In this document: positions 25,089 through 34,280 of the stretch, in pieces
How positions within the stretch are numbered: the first letter of the stretch is position 1
Layout of the letters: each line of letters begins with the position of its first letter
Source of the DNA: DATLLJ01 sp035537875
Lineage (GTDB): Bacteria; Acidobacteriota; Vicinamibacteria; Vicinamibacterales; CAVVIG01
Length of the DNA: 64,000 nucleotides
Assembly (NCBI GenBank): GCA_035537875.1
Contig: DATLLJ010000086.1
Span: 1-64,000, forward strand
Direction of reading: 5' to 3'
Notes under the pieces: generated by a model
Databases searched by the model: none
Told to the model about the DNA's origin: nothing
Seen by the model: only the letters and a program-made list of their open reading frames with translations
Position numbers and translations under genes: made by a program

Positions 25089-26243
25089 TCATCCGAGAAT
25101 CTGCTTTGCGATCGTCTGCAGCTGCAGGTTCGACGTGCCTTCGTAAATCTGACCGATCTTGGCGTCGCGGTACAGCTTTTCGACGGGGTAATCCTTCACG
25201 AAACCGTATCCGCCGAACAGGTTGATGGCCAGCGACGTCACCCGTTCGGCGACTTCCGAAGCGAAGAGCTTGCACATCGCCGCCTCGGACAGGAATGGCT
25301 GTCCGGCGTCGCGCAGTCGCGCCGCATTGTAGACCATCAACCGCGCGGCCTCCAGATCGGTCGACGCCCTCGCAAGCTGATGCTGCACGGCCTGGAAGCT
25401 GGCGATGGCTTTGCCGAACTGCTCCCGCTCTTTCACGTACTTCAGCGTATGATCCAGCGCACCGCGCGCGAGCCCGATCATCTGGGCGCCGATCCCGATT
25501 CGGCCTTCGTTCAGCGTTTCGATGGCGACCTTGTAGCCCTTACCGACTTCGCCCAGAACGTTGGCGGCTGGCACGCGGCAGTCCTCCAGAATCAGCTCGC
25601 AGGTGCTGCTGGCGCGGATGCCGAGCTTGTCTTCCTTCTTCCCGATGGTGAAGCCCGGGGTTCCGCGCTCGACCACGAACGCCGTAATGCCTCGGTAGCC
25701 GGCGGCCGGCTCGGCGTTGGCGAAGACGATGAAAATATCCGCTTCAAGTGCGTTCGTAATCCACAGCTTGCGACCGGTGATCGCCCAGTCGCCGGAGCCG
25801 AGCGCCGTCGCCCGGGACGCCAGGGCGAACGCGTCGCTCCCGGAGCCAGCTTCCGACAGGGCATACGCTCCGACACTCCCCGACGCAAGACGCGTCAGGC
25901 AGCGCTGCTTCAGATCCTCGCTCCCCCAGCGAACCAGCGCGTTGATGACGAGCGTGTTCTGGACATCCACGAGCACCCCAATGGATGGATCGACCCGCGA
26001 AAGCGCTTCGACCGCGAGCACCGCGTGGAAGAAGCCGGCGCCAGCGCCGCCCAGCTGTTCGGGAATGCCGGTTCCCATCACCCCGAGCGCAAAGAGTTTG
26101 TCGATAAGCGGGCGCGGAATATGGCCCTGGTCGTCCATCTCGCGCACGTGGGGCCTGATCTCCCGGTCGGCGAACTGGAATACGCTGTCGCGCAGCAGCG
26201 TTTCCTCGTCGTCGAGCATCGTGAGAGCCGGTCGGGCGAGCAT
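25089..26243 (-). CDS. Acyl-CoA dehydrogenase
   Basis: This 384-residue FAD enzyme introduces an alpha-beta double bond into acyl-CoA. It has YALSEAGSGSDAFAL, KLWITNALEADIFIVFA, the EREQFGKAIASFQAVQ helix and the catalytic Glu in QIYEGTSNLQLQ, all typical of short/branched-chain members. ATG 26243 is preferred because longer frames would cross into the divergent PRC-barrel gene. Compared with the neighbouring dehydrogenase at 23332 it keeps the catalytic Glu, so the two are not functional duplicates. The electron acceptor (ETF) is not encoded nearby. Confidence 0.92.
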   Translation of the reverse strand: MLARPALTMLDDEETLLRDSVFQFADREIRPHVREMDDQGHIPRPLIDKLFALGVMGTGIPEQLGGAGAGFFHAVLAVEALSRVDPSIGVLVDVQNTLVINALVRWGSEDLKQRCLTRLASGSVGAYALSEAGSGSDAFALASRATALGSGDWAITGRKLWITNALEADIFIVFANAEPAAGYRGITAFVVERGTPGFTIGKKEDKLGIRASSTCELILEDCRVPAANVLGEVGKGYKVAIETLNEGRIGIGAQMIGLARGALDHTLKYVKEREQFGKAIASFQAVQHQLARASTDLEAARLMVYNAARLRDAGQPFLSEAAMCKLFASEVAERVTSLAINLFGGYGFVKDYPVEKLYRDAKIGQIYEGTSNLQLQTIAKQILG

Positions 26244-26313
26244 GCCACGGAAGGTTAGCACGCAGGGCCGGTCTGGCAGTATCCTTGCACCTCCGGTTGG
26301 AAGGAGAGCGCCT

Positions 26314-26613
26314 ATGCTGCACAAGATGAGCAGGCTTCTGGGGTTTCATCTTCATGCCACGGATGGGGAAATCGGTCACGTGGACGACTTCCTCATCGAT
26401 CCGAATTGGAGGGTGACTCACCTGGTCGTGGATACGAGTAACTGGATCGGCGGGAAATCGGTGCTGATTGCGCCCAGCGTGATTGACACCATCGATGTCG
26501 AAGCACGCGAAATCAAGGTCAAGCTGACCCGCAGTCAGATCGAACGCAGTCCGTCGCTCGAGACCGCGGATATCGAGCTCATCGAAACGTTGCCGCAGGT
26601 GCTCATTATTTAG
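26314..26613 (+). CDS. PRC-barrel domain protein
   Basis: This 99-residue protein consists of one PRC-barrel: GFHLHATDGEIGHVDDFLIDPNWRVTHLVVDT, followed by SVLIAPSVIDTID and a second strand set. Small stand-alone PRC-barrel proteins are common in this kind of genome and are thought to mediate protein contacts. ATG 26314 follows GGAAGGAGAG, one of the strongest ribosome-binding sites in the window. The role is not known. Confidence 0.85.
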   Translation: MLHKMSRLLGFHLHATDGEIGHVDDFLIDPNWRVTHLVVDTSNWIGGKSVLIAPSVIDTIDVEAREIKVKLTRSQIERSPSLETADIELIETLPQVLII

Positions 26614-26711
26614 GCTCAAGGCTTAGGCTCAAGGCCTAGGGCTCATGGCTTACGTCGGCTTAAGCCTTAAGCCTTAAGCCTTAAGCCTTAAGCCCTAAGC
26701 CCCTAAGGGCT
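26612..26711 (+). repeat. Heptad palindrome (GGCTTAA units) between convergent genes
   Basis: The left arm (26612-26654) has units GGCTCAA, GGCTTA, GGCTCAA, GGCCTAG, GGCTCAT. The right arm (26657-26708) has the reverse complement, with at least four consecutive TTAAGCC units, and ends in the perfect hairpin AGCCC-CTAA-GGGCT (26698-26711). The element fills the space between the PRC-barrel gene and actF, starting at the last stop codon base of one and ending in the stop codon of the other, so it may serve as a two-way terminator. Confidence 0.85.
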
Positions 26712-27886
26712 CAGTAGTATTCCAAGCTCTCGACGAGCTCGGGGTCCGCGATCGGCACTGCCGGAGCGCCTTTCAGTACCGACGCGATGAGGAGACTGAA
26801 CGCCCCGACTCCTCCAAGGGTCAGCCCCAACTCCCAGAGGCCGAACGTCGGCGATTCGCCGACGATGGCGGGGAAGACCATCAGATAGATGTCCAACCAG
26901 CGGCCGAGCAAGACGATGACTGCCACGATCGCGATCGTCTGTCGCTGGCGTTTCGTGTCGCGTCGCAACAGGATGAAGAACGGAATCACCCAGTTGAGGA
27001 CCGTGTTGAGCAGGAACAGCGCCCACCATCCGCCCTGCTGGCGCCGGATGAAGTAAGACGTCTCTTCCGGGATGTTCGTGTACCAGATCAGCATGTACTG
27101 GCTGAACCAGATGTACATCCAGAAGACGCTGAACGCGAAGAGCAGTTTGCCGAGATCGTGCAGATGCCCTTCGTTCAAGACATTGCGGAGCGGTCCGGTG
27201 CGTTCCAGCCAGAGGGCGATGAGGATGATCGCGGCGAGCCCGCTGAAAAACAGGCCGGCAAAGTTGTACACGCCGAAGATCGTGCTGAACCAGTGGTACT
27301 CGATGGACATCACCCAGTCGATGCTGGCCAGTGTGACCGTGATGCCGAAGAGCACCAGAAAGGCCGCGGAGAGGCGGAAGTTCTCGTGCGTCCATCGGGG
27401 GTCGCCGTCTTTGTCCTGCTTCAGCGACCGCTGCCGGATGGCGAACGCGAACACGATCCAGATGCCGGCGTACACGACCGCGCGCGCCAGAAAGAAGGGC
27501 CACGACAACCAGAAATGCTTGAAGGCGAGCCGCTCGGACTCGGCAAGCGTCTCGTCGTGCGTCCACCCGTAGAGGTCGGGATGGGCGATGAACACGATGG
27601 CGAGCATCGCCAGAGAGAAGGGGAGCGTTCCCGCCAGCGCCTCGGGTACCCGCCGAAACGCGATGCTCCAGGTGGAGCCGGTCGTGTAGTGGATGGCGAC
27701 AAAGCAGAGGCCGGCCAGACCCAGACCGATTGCGTAGTACGTCACCATCAACCAGCTGGCCCACATGCGCGTCGGCGCCAGGAATGCGCCGGCGGCGGCG
27801 GTGATCAGACCCAGAGCCGCGAGCACGAGAAAGGCGGTCCGTGCGTTTCCGGTCAGCTCGACGGGTGTCGGAGTGTCGTGCCTCAT
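26711..27886 (-). CDS. actF: Alternative complex III membrane subunit ActF
   Basis: This 391-residue polytopic protein (about ten hydrophobic segments) is the ActF/NrfD-related quinol-oxidising subunit of alternative complex III. Segments such as SIDWVMSIEYHWFSTIFGVYNFAG and FWMYIWFSQYMLIWYTNIPEE are typical of the family. ATG 27886 (MRHDTPTPVELTGNARTAF) overlaps the actE stop in ATGA; the longer frame upstream is a shadow of actE. It is the last gene of the operon, and no cytochrome oxidase follows. Confidence 0.9.
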   Translation of the reverse strand: MRHDTPTPVELTGNARTAFLVLAALGLITAAAGAFLAPTRMWASWLMVTYYAIGLGLAGLCFVAIHYTTGSTWSIAFRRVPEALAGTLPFSLAMLAIVFIAHPDLYGWTHDETLAESERLAFKHFWLSWPFFLARAVVYAGIWIVFAFAIRQRSLKQDKDGDPRWTHENFRLSAAFLVLFGITVTLASIDWVMSIEYHWFSTIFGVYNFAGLFFSGLAAIILIALWLERTGPLRNVLNEGHLHDLGKLLFAFSVFWMYIWFSQYMLIWYTNIPEETSYFIRRQQGGWWALFLLNTVLNWVIPFFILLRRDTKRQRQTIAIVAVIVLLGRWLDIYLMVFPAIVGESPTFGLWELGLTLGGVGAFSLLIASVLKGAPAVPIADPELVESLEYY

Positions 27887-28458
27887 TTCGCGTCTCCGGC
27901 TGCCGCGGGCTGATTCTGGAGCGTGCGGAGGTGCAGGACCGCTTTCCAGCGATCCTCGGGGGCGATTTGCGGGCCGTAGGACAGCATGGCGCCCGACCCG
28001 TAAGAAATCACATCGAACAGCTGGGAGTCCGTCATCGTCGGTGCGCGGCCCGAGACGAGCGACGGCGGACCGGGGAAGCCGTGCTGAACGACCAGCCCAT
28101 CTCCTTCGGCGCTCATGCCGTGGCACGGGACGCAGTACGTCTCGAACACGACCTTCCCGCGCGCGACGGCGGCGGTATCCTCGGGCTTGAACGGGTTCAG
28201 CGGGGTGCCGCCTGGCGGCGTCGCCGGGTCACTGGCCGGCGGCAGCATGCCCCGCGCGATCGTACCGGGCGGCGGGAGGCGAAGCGTCATGCCGTCGGCG
28301 AAATTGGGGTTCCGCTCGAACGCGTTGTACCTGACCGTACGCGCCATGTCCGGAAAGTACTCGAGCGGTGGTCGGGTGATGGTTCCAGTCCGCAGGGCGA
28401 CGTTGAGGCCGATTGAGGCGACCAGGGCCACGGCGAGTCCGATGTTGATCGCCTTCAT
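27883..28458 (-). CDS. actE: Alternative complex III monohaem cytochrome c ActE
   Basis: This 191-residue protein is an N-terminally anchored cytochrome c (hydrophobic residues 4-22). It has one haem-binding site, CVPCHG, near residue 112, with Met candidates downstream in GSGAMLSYG. It should carry electrons from the complex to the terminal oxidase. Start ATG 28458 overlaps the actD stop; stop overlaps actF, so translation is coupled on both sides. Confidence 0.9.
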   Translation of the reverse strand: MKAINIGLAVALVASIGLNVALRTGTITRPPLEYFPDMARTVRYNAFERNPNFADGMTLRLPPPGTIARGMLPPASDPATPPGGTPLNPFKPEDTAAVARGKVVFETYCVPCHGMSAEGDGLVVQHGFPGPPSLVSGRAPTMTDSQLFDVISYGSGAMLSYGPQIAPEDRWKAVLHLRTLQNQPAAAGDAK

Positions 28459-28994
28459 CGAGTGACCTGCTGTCCCGGATCGATATCGCGCTCCTCGATG
28501 AACACCGGATGGAACTTCTGCAACAGCGACTCCGCGGCAGACCGGTTGAAGCCCGAGCCCTGGCCGAGCACCAGCGCGAAGCGATCGTCGGTGACGCGAA
28601 GATCGGACACCGGCGACTGGGCGCCGGGTTTGAGCCCGGCCCACACCAGGAAGGCGAGGACCGTGCCGACACCGCCAAGGAGCACCGTCACCTCGAAGAT
28701 GACGGGCGCGAAGGCGGGCCATGAATGCCATGGCTTGCCCCCGACGTTGATCGGCCAGTCCACCGCCGAGGCCCAGTATTGAAAGATCGACATCGACAAG
28801 GCGCCGGTCAGGCCGAGCACAAACGTCACCCAGGGCAGCCGTGAGTGGGGGAGACCCATGGCGCGATCCATCCCGTGGACGACATAGGGACAGAAGACGT
28901 CGACAATCGGCAGCCCGGCGTTTCGCGCGGCCTTCGTGGCCTGGAGCACGTCGCCTTCGCGCTCGAAGATGCTGACGAGAACCCGCTGGCTCAT
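28455..28994 (-). CDS. actD: Alternative complex III membrane subunit ActD
   Basis: This 179-residue protein matches ActD: an N-terminal soluble domain (VLVSIFEREGDVLQATKAAR, VDVFCPYVVHGMDRAMGL) and two membrane helices (WVTFVLGLTGALSMSIFQYW and VIFEVTVLLGGVGTVLAFLVW). The FCPYxVHGMD motif is characteristic. ATG 28994 overlaps the actC stop and the gene overlaps actE by four bases. Confidence 0.9.
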   Translation of the reverse strand: MSQRVLVSIFEREGDVLQATKAARNAGLPIVDVFCPYVVHGMDRAMGLPHSRLPWVTFVLGLTGALSMSIFQYWASAVDWPINVGGKPWHSWPAFAPVIFEVTVLLGGVGTVLAFLVWAGLKPGAQSPVSDLRVTDDRFALVLGQGSGFNRSAAESLLQKFHPVFIEERDIDPGQQVTR

Positions 28995-30412
28995 GACCGT
29001 GGCGCCTCCGGTGTCACGGCGTCGCTGTATCCGCTGTGCGAGTCGTGCGCGGCATGTCCGCCGTGAGCGGGCCGGAGCACGCCCTTGACTTCCGCGATCG
29101 CGATGACCGGCACAAATCGGCAGAACAGCAGGAACAAGGTGAAGAACAGTCCGAGAGTCCCGATGAAGGTCGTGATCTCGATTAGCGTTGGGGCGTAGTC
29201 GGACCAGGCCGACGGCAGGTACTCGCGCTGGAGCGACGCCACGATGATGATGAACCGCTCGAACCACATCCCGACGTTGATGAGGAGCGAGATCACGAAC
29301 ACCACGACGAGATTCCGCCGAACGCCGGTGAACCAGAACAGCTGCGGGATGATGACGTTACAGGCCACCATGATCCAGTAGCCCCAGGCGAGCGGACCGA
29401 GCGCCCGGTTGTAGAACGCGAACTGTTCGTACGGGCTCGCCGAGTAGAACGCGATGAAGAACTCGGTGCCGTACGCCAGGCCGACGAGGCCGCTCGTCAG
29501 AATCACGAGGCTGCACATCGCGTCGATGTGCTGCGGCGTGATGTAGTCCTCGAGGCGCATCGTCTTTCTGGCGACGAGCATCAGCGTGAGCACCATCGCC
29601 ATTCCCGAGAAGATCGCGCCCGCGACGAAGTACGGCGGGAAGATGGTCGTGTGCCACCCCGGGACGACGCCGGTCGCGAAGTCGGTGCTGACGATCGTGT
29701 GCACCGAGAGGACCAGCGGCGTGCCGAGCGCCGCGAGAATCAGGTAGACGACTTCGTACCGGTGCCACGTTCGGAACGAGCCGGTCCATCCCAGGCTCAG
29801 GAACCCGAAAATCTTCGACCGCATCGTCCCAGGCTCGCGGTCGCGAACCGTCGCGAGATCCGGAATGAGCCCGACATACCAGAAGACCGCAGAAATCGTG
29901 AAGTACGTGCTGATGGCAAAGAAGTCCCAGACGAGCGGCGACCTGAAATTGACCCACAGGGAACCGCGATCGTTCGGGTACGGCAGCATCCAGAAGAACA
30001 TCCAGGGACGTCCCATGTGGATCAATGGAAAGAGCCCGGCGCACATGACGGCGAACAGGGTCATCGCCTCGGCGGCCCGATTCACCGACGTGCGCCAGCG
30101 CTGCCGGAGCAGGAACAGGATCGCGGAGATGAGAGTGCCTGCGTGGCCGATGCCGATCCAGAACACGAAGTTGGTGATGTCGAAGGCCCACCCGACGGTG
30201 CGATTGAGCCCCCAGGTGCCGATGCCGGTCGAGATCTGATAAACAATGGCGAGCGTCCCGAGGCCGAGGGCCGACATCGACAGAGCCAGCCCACCCCACC
30301 ACAGGGCCGACGGTTTCGTATCGAGCGCGCTCAGAACGTCGCGTGTGACGTCGGCGGAGACTTTGTTGCCGGCGATCAGCGGGACCCGGCCGACGATCAG
30401 TGCGTCAGCCAT
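28991..30412 (-). CDS. actC: Alternative complex III membrane subunit ActC (NrfD family)
   Basis: This 473-residue polytopic protein of the NrfD/PsrC family is the main quinol-binding subunit. About ten hydrophobic segments are visible, with signature stretches WAFDITNFVFWIGIGHAGTL, FPLIHMGRPWMFFWMLPYPN and FIAFYSASPYEQFAFYNR. It overlaps actB by eight bases. The length equals that of ActC from characterised complexes within a few residues. Confidence 0.93.
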   Translation of the reverse strand: MADALIVGRVPLIAGNKVSADVTRDVLSALDTKPSALWWGGLALSMSALGLGTLAIVYQISTGIGTWGLNRTVGWAFDITNFVFWIGIGHAGTLISAILFLLRQRWRTSVNRAAEAMTLFAVMCAGLFPLIHMGRPWMFFWMLPYPNDRGSLWVNFRSPLVWDFFAISTYFTISAVFWYVGLIPDLATVRDREPGTMRSKIFGFLSLGWTGSFRTWHRYEVVYLILAALGTPLVLSVHTIVSTDFATGVVPGWHTTIFPPYFVAGAIFSGMAMVLTLMLVARKTMRLEDYITPQHIDAMCSLVILTSGLVGLAYGTEFFIAFYSASPYEQFAFYNRALGPLAWGYWIMVACNVIIPQLFWFTGVRRNLVVVFVISLLINVGMWFERFIIIVASLQREYLPSAWSDYAPTLIEITTFIGTLGLFFTLFLLFCRFVPVIAIAEVKGVLRPAHGGHAAHDSHSGYSDAVTPEAPRS

Positions 30413-33400
30413 TGCGACCCTCCCCGCCCGCCGCAGCGGCGGGCCGCTCGTGCCGCACCAGCTTCAGGTAGCGCACTGATGGTTGTGTGTTCAGCTCCTC
30501 GAGCACGCGGTAGGCGCGCCGACTGGCCGCGAGCGCGGTGACGCGGCTGTTCGGATCGTGCAGATCGCCGAAGACGATCGCCTGCGCGGGACACGTTTGC
30601 TCGCAGGCCGTTTTGATCGCCCCGTCCGCGAGAGGTTGGCCGAGCCGCTTGGCTTCGATCTTGTTCTCCTGGATCCGCTGCACGCAGAAGGAACATTTCT
30701 CCATCACGCCGCGCGATCTGACCACGACGTTGGGATTGAACACCAGGTTCTGAAGACGATCTTCGTGCGGGTAGTCGAACCAGTTGAAGCGCCGCACCTT
30801 GTACGGGCAGTTGTTGGCGCAGTACCGCGTCCCCACGCAGCGGTTGTAGGCCTGTTCGTTCAGCCCCTCTTCGCTGTGCGTCGTCGCGAGCACAGGGCAG
30901 ACGGTTTCGCACGGCGCGTGCTCGCAGTGTTGACACAGCATGGGCTGATGCGCAACTTCAAGCTCGTCGTCGGTGCCCGAGTAGTAGCGGTCGATTCGCA
31001 GCCAGTGCATTTCGCGGTTGCGGCGCACCTCGTCCTGACCGACGACCGGCACGTTGTTCTCGGCCTGACAGGCGACGATACAGGCCGAGCAGCCGGTGCA
31101 GGAATTGAGATCGATCGACATCCCCCAGCGGTGTCCCTCGAGAGGATGATCGTCAGGCCAGAGATCCCCCTCGACGTGGCCTGCCGGGTGCTCTGCCTCG
31201 GCTGGGGCCGCGGCCGGGGGCGCGGTCAGCTCGGCCAGCGTGACCTCCTGAATGATTGGACGCCGCTCGGTGCTGCCGGGTGGCTCGAGGGAGTGGTGCA
31301 CCTGAGTCGACGCCAACGGCCGTCTTCGTCCGGCGCTCGTGACCGTGACGGCTCGCCCCGCGTATTGGCGGGCGTTCTCCGTGCTCGTGATCCAGACGGC
31401 CGCGTTGACGCCAACCGGCTCCAGGCGGGGCCGTGCTTCGAACCAGGGGGGGCCCACCCGGCCGAAGCGGTCGGTTCCGGCCCGGCCGTAGCCGAGCGCG
31501 ATGGAGACGACCGAATCGTGCTGCCCTGGTTGAACAAACGCCGCCAGCTCGAGCGCGGAGCTCCCGTCGGCGGTGACTCGCACAACGTCACCGTCTTCCA
31601 CCCCTAACCTTCGCGCGGTCTCAGGCGACAGGGATGCGTAGTTGTCCCAGGTGACCTTGGTGACGGGGTCAGGCATCTCGTGCAGCCAGGCGTTGTGCCC
31701 GTGACGGCCGTCGAGCATTCCGATCTTCGAGTAGAGCACCAGCGTGAGCCCGTCAGCCGACGTTCCGCCGGGCTGGAGAACCGGTGTTGCTGCAGCTGCA
31801 TTGAAGCTCGGCGCGGCGCCCGCGCCAGGACGCGGACCGACTTCTGCGACACCGCGCTCGAGCGTGCGGTCCCAGAAGACCGTGAATGGCAACCCGCCTT
31901 CTGCCCGGGGATGCACCGCCATCGTCCAGTGCGCACGGATCAGTTCGAGCGCGGGCTGCGGCTTGCCCGCCCAGGCGGCGAGGGTTTCGATGAACGCCCG
32001 GGTCTCGTGCATCGGCCGAATTGTGGGCTGCGCCAGGCTCACCAGACCCGAGACCGGCTCCGCGTCGCTCCAGGCTTCGAGATAGTGATGATCGGGGCAC
32101 ACGAAATGAGCGAGGCTGGCGGTTTCATCCGCGCGCTCCGCCGTGCTCACGACAAGAGGGACCCGCTTGATGTCGTTGCTCAGCGTGGCGGCGTCCGGAA
32201 GGTCGAATACCGGGTTGACGCCCGCGATGATCAGCGCTCCCACTTCGCCGCGGGCCAGTTCGGCGCGCAACTCGGCCAACTGGGTGTCGCTGCCAGACCG
32301 CTGAAACGAAGGGCGTGACAGATCGACAGTGACGCCGTAAGCGCCGATCGTCTGGTTGATGAAATTGCAGACGGTCTGAATCTGGACGTCCTGACTGCCC
32401 GACACGACGAGGCCGCGCGTTCTCGCGTTCCAGAGCCTTTCAGCAATTGCCTCGATCGCCGCGTCGAAAGACGAGGGAGTCAGCCCTGCGGCCGCGAAGG
32501 ACGCACCGGCGCGCTGCGCGATCTTGGCAGCAAGGTGAGTCGCGACGTGACCGACCTCTCCCGGTGCCACACGCAGCCGCCGGTCAGCGTTCGAACCGGT
32601 CAGCGACAGTCGCGATTCGATCTGGACGTGATAGGACTTCGTGGGGCTCGTTTCGCTGGCCCGACGCCGGCTCGCGTACCCTCGGGCATGCTGAAGGGGA
32701 GAAATCCACGCACCCAGAAAATCGGCATCGAAGCTGACGATGACGTCCGCCTGATCGAAATGGTACTGAGGCAGGAGGCGTGCCCCGTGCGTCTGCGCGT
32801 GGGCCTCGAGGATGGCGGCGGATGAAATCGGATCGTAACTGACGTGCCGACCGTTGGCGAAGCCGCTCAGGAAGTCGGCGATCACGGCTGCGGTCGTTGG
32901 ACTCGTCACCGTGCTGGTGAGCACGCGGACCGCACGCCCCTCCTGCTTCATTCGGTCGAGCGTCGCCAGGATCTCCTTGTCGGCGTCCGCCCACGCGACG
33001 CGCTGTCCGGCTTTGGTCGGGTACTGCAGGCGGAGACTGTCGTACAGACCCAGAATGGACGCCTGCCCGACTGCGCAGGCTGATCCGCCCGAGAAGGGAT
33101 GATCGGGGTTGCCTTCGATCTTGATGGGGCGGCCGTCACGCGTGGTCACGAGCAGCCCGCACCGCGCCTCGCACGCGCCGCAGGTCGTCGCGTAGAAGAG
33201 CGGGCGGCCCGGCACCAGGCCGTCCGGCTGCTGAACATAGGGAATCGCGTCGACGTCCGGCGCCCGGCAGCTGGAGGCCGCGAGGGCTCCGAACGTGAAC
33301 CCCGCGGCTTTCAGAAAGCTGCGTCGCGTGGGGGCGAACTCGGGGTCGCCGTTCTCCAGCGAGCGCGACACCTCTTCTGGTGTGTCCCGCTCGACGACGC

Positions 33401-33431
33401 TCAGCCAATAGCGTTTTGGGGTGTCTGGCAT
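30405..33431 (-). CDS. actB: Alternative complex III iron-sulfur subunit ActB (fused B1-B2)
   Basis: This 1008-residue protein combines a molybdopterin-oxidoreductase-like N-terminal part with a C-terminal ferredoxin part. A twin-arginine signal is visible (TRRSFLKAAGFTFGA, residues 36-50). The first part has CGACEARCGLLV. The second has four 4Fe-4S-type clusters of cysteines: CTGCSACIVAC, CQHCEHAPCETVCP, CVGTRYCANNCPY and CSFCVQ with CEQTCPAQA. ActB binds no molybdenum cofactor in known complexes. It transfers electrons from quinol to the haem subunits on the periplasmic side. It is the second gene of the operon. Confidence 0.93.
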   Translation of the reverse strand: MPDTPKRYWLSVVERDTPEEVSRSLENGDPEFAPTRRSFLKAAGFTFGALAASSCRAPDVDAIPYVQQPDGLVPGRPLFYATTCGACEARCGLLVTTRDGRPIKIEGNPDHPFSGGSACAVGQASILGLYDSLRLQYPTKAGQRVAWADADKEILATLDRMKQEGRAVRVLTSTVTSPTTAAVIADFLSGFANGRHVSYDPISSAAILEAHAQTHGARLLPQYHFDQADVIVSFDADFLGAWISPLQHARGYASRRRASETSPTKSYHVQIESRLSLTGSNADRRLRVAPGEVGHVATHLAAKIAQRAGASFAAAGLTPSSFDAAIEAIAERLWNARTRGLVVSGSQDVQIQTVCNFINQTIGAYGVTVDLSRPSFQRSGSDTQLAELRAELARGEVGALIIAGVNPVFDLPDAATLSNDIKRVPLVVSTAERADETASLAHFVCPDHHYLEAWSDAEPVSGLVSLAQPTIRPMHETRAFIETLAAWAGKPQPALELIRAHWTMAVHPRAEGGLPFTVFWDRTLERGVAEVGPRPGAGAAPSFNAAAATPVLQPGGTSADGLTLVLYSKIGMLDGRHGHNAWLHEMPDPVTKVTWDNYASLSPETARRLGVEDGDVVRVTADGSSALELAAFVQPGQHDSVVSIALGYGRAGTDRFGRVGPPWFEARPRLEPVGVNAAVWITSTENARQYAGRAVTVTSAGRRRPLASTQVHHSLEPPGSTERRPIIQEVTLAELTAPPAAAPAEAEHPAGHVEGDLWPDDHPLEGHRWGMSIDLNSCTGCSACIVACQAENNVPVVGQDEVRRNREMHWLRIDRYYSGTDDELEVAHQPMLCQHCEHAPCETVCPVLATTHSEEGLNEQAYNRCVGTRYCANNCPYKVRRFNWFDYPHEDRLQNLVFNPNVVVRSRGVMEKCSFCVQRIQENKIEAKRLGQPLADGAIKTACEQTCPAQAIVFGDLHDPNSRVTALAASRRAYRVLEELNTQPSVRYLKLVRHERPAAAAGGEGRNG

Positions 33432-33464
33432 TTAATCACCGCCGCGTCCAATGAAGGACACGGC

Positions 33465-34109
33465 CTAGTAATGACATGTCACGCAATCGAGCGGCGCCTT
33501 GACCTGCTTGCCGGCGATTCCGTTCTCGTTCGCGTCGCGATGGCAGTTGACGCACCAGCCCATGCTCAGCCGCTCGTACTGCCTCACGCGCTCCATCGTC
33601 TCGATGGGTCCATGGCACGTCTGACACGTCACCGAGGCCGTGATGTGCGCCCGGTGGTCGAAGTACACGAAGTCGGGCAGGTTGTGAATACGCTTCCACG
33701 CTATCGGTGTCGCCGTCTTGTCGCTGATCGGAAACAGCGTCTCGTCGAGCGCGAGCGCGTCGTACAGCTTCCGCAGCTCGGCCGATTCAATCGTCTGAGC
33801 CGCCCGGTTCTCCTTCTTGGCGGCTTCTTCCTCTTGCCGGACGGCCGTCATCGACGCGGTCACCCCTGAGTGGCAGTTCATGCAGACGTTCATGGCCGGA
33901 ATGCCCGCATGCCGGCTCTTGTCGGCGGCCGAATGGCAGTACATGCACTGAATCTGGAGGTCGCCGGCGTGGAGCTTGTGTGAATAGGCGATGGGCTGGA
34001 CCGGCTCGTACCCTTGGTTGCTACCGGGAAGACGGATGGCCGCGACCAGGGTCACCAGGCTCACGGCGAGGGCTGCCGCTAACACGATAGCGGTAATCGG
34101 TTTGGACAT
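33465..34109 (-). CDS. actA: Alternative complex III pentahaem cytochrome c ActA
   Basis: This 214-residue cytochrome has five CxxCH sites: CMYCH, CMNCH, CQTCH, CVNCH and CVTCH, the last three residues from the C-terminus. An N-terminal hydrophobic segment (ITAIVLAAALAVSLVTLVAA) anchors or exports it. Five haems equal the ActA standard. ATG 34109 is preferred over a TTG nine bases upstream. It is the first gene of a six-gene operon actABCDEF in which all later junctions overlap. Confidence 0.93.
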   Translation of the reverse strand: MSKPITAIVLAAALAVSLVTLVAAIRLPGSNQGYEPVQPIAYSHKLHAGDLQIQCMYCHSAADKSRHAGIPAMNVCMNCHSGVTASMTAVRQEEEAAKKENRAAQTIESAELRKLYDALALDETLFPISDKTATPIAWKRIHNLPDFVYFDHRAHITASVTCQTCHGPIETMERVRQYERLSMGWCVNCHRDANENGIAGKQVKAPLDCVTCHY

Positions 34110-34190
34110 CTGCTCCAAGGATCGTCAACGCACGTCGCCGGAAGTCCCGTCGCGGCATTCCGACGGTCCTCGGTCCGAAAACGGCAGAAG

Positions 34191-34203
34191 GATATGTCAT
34201 ATC
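34191..34203. promoter_or_regulatory. Perfect palindrome in the actA/Omp85 divergent promoter region
   Basis: GATATG-T-CATATC is a perfect 6-1-6 palindrome centred in the 171-base gap between the divergent actA and Omp85-family genes. Its position suits an operator, but no regulator is encoded nearby. Confidence 0.4.
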
Positions 34204-34267
34204 GGCCGCAGGACGCAACGGGGGCTGAGGAAGCGACAAGGGGAAAGGCACGCTCCGTGCACGCACG

Positions 34268-34280
34268 TATACTCGTTCAG
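34268..34280 (+). promoter_or_regulatory. TATACT -10 box seven bases before ATG (leaderless start)
   Basis: TATACT (34268-34273) is separated by exactly seven bases from ATG 34281, so transcription would begin at or next to the start codon. No clear -35 box is seen. Confidence 0.45.
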
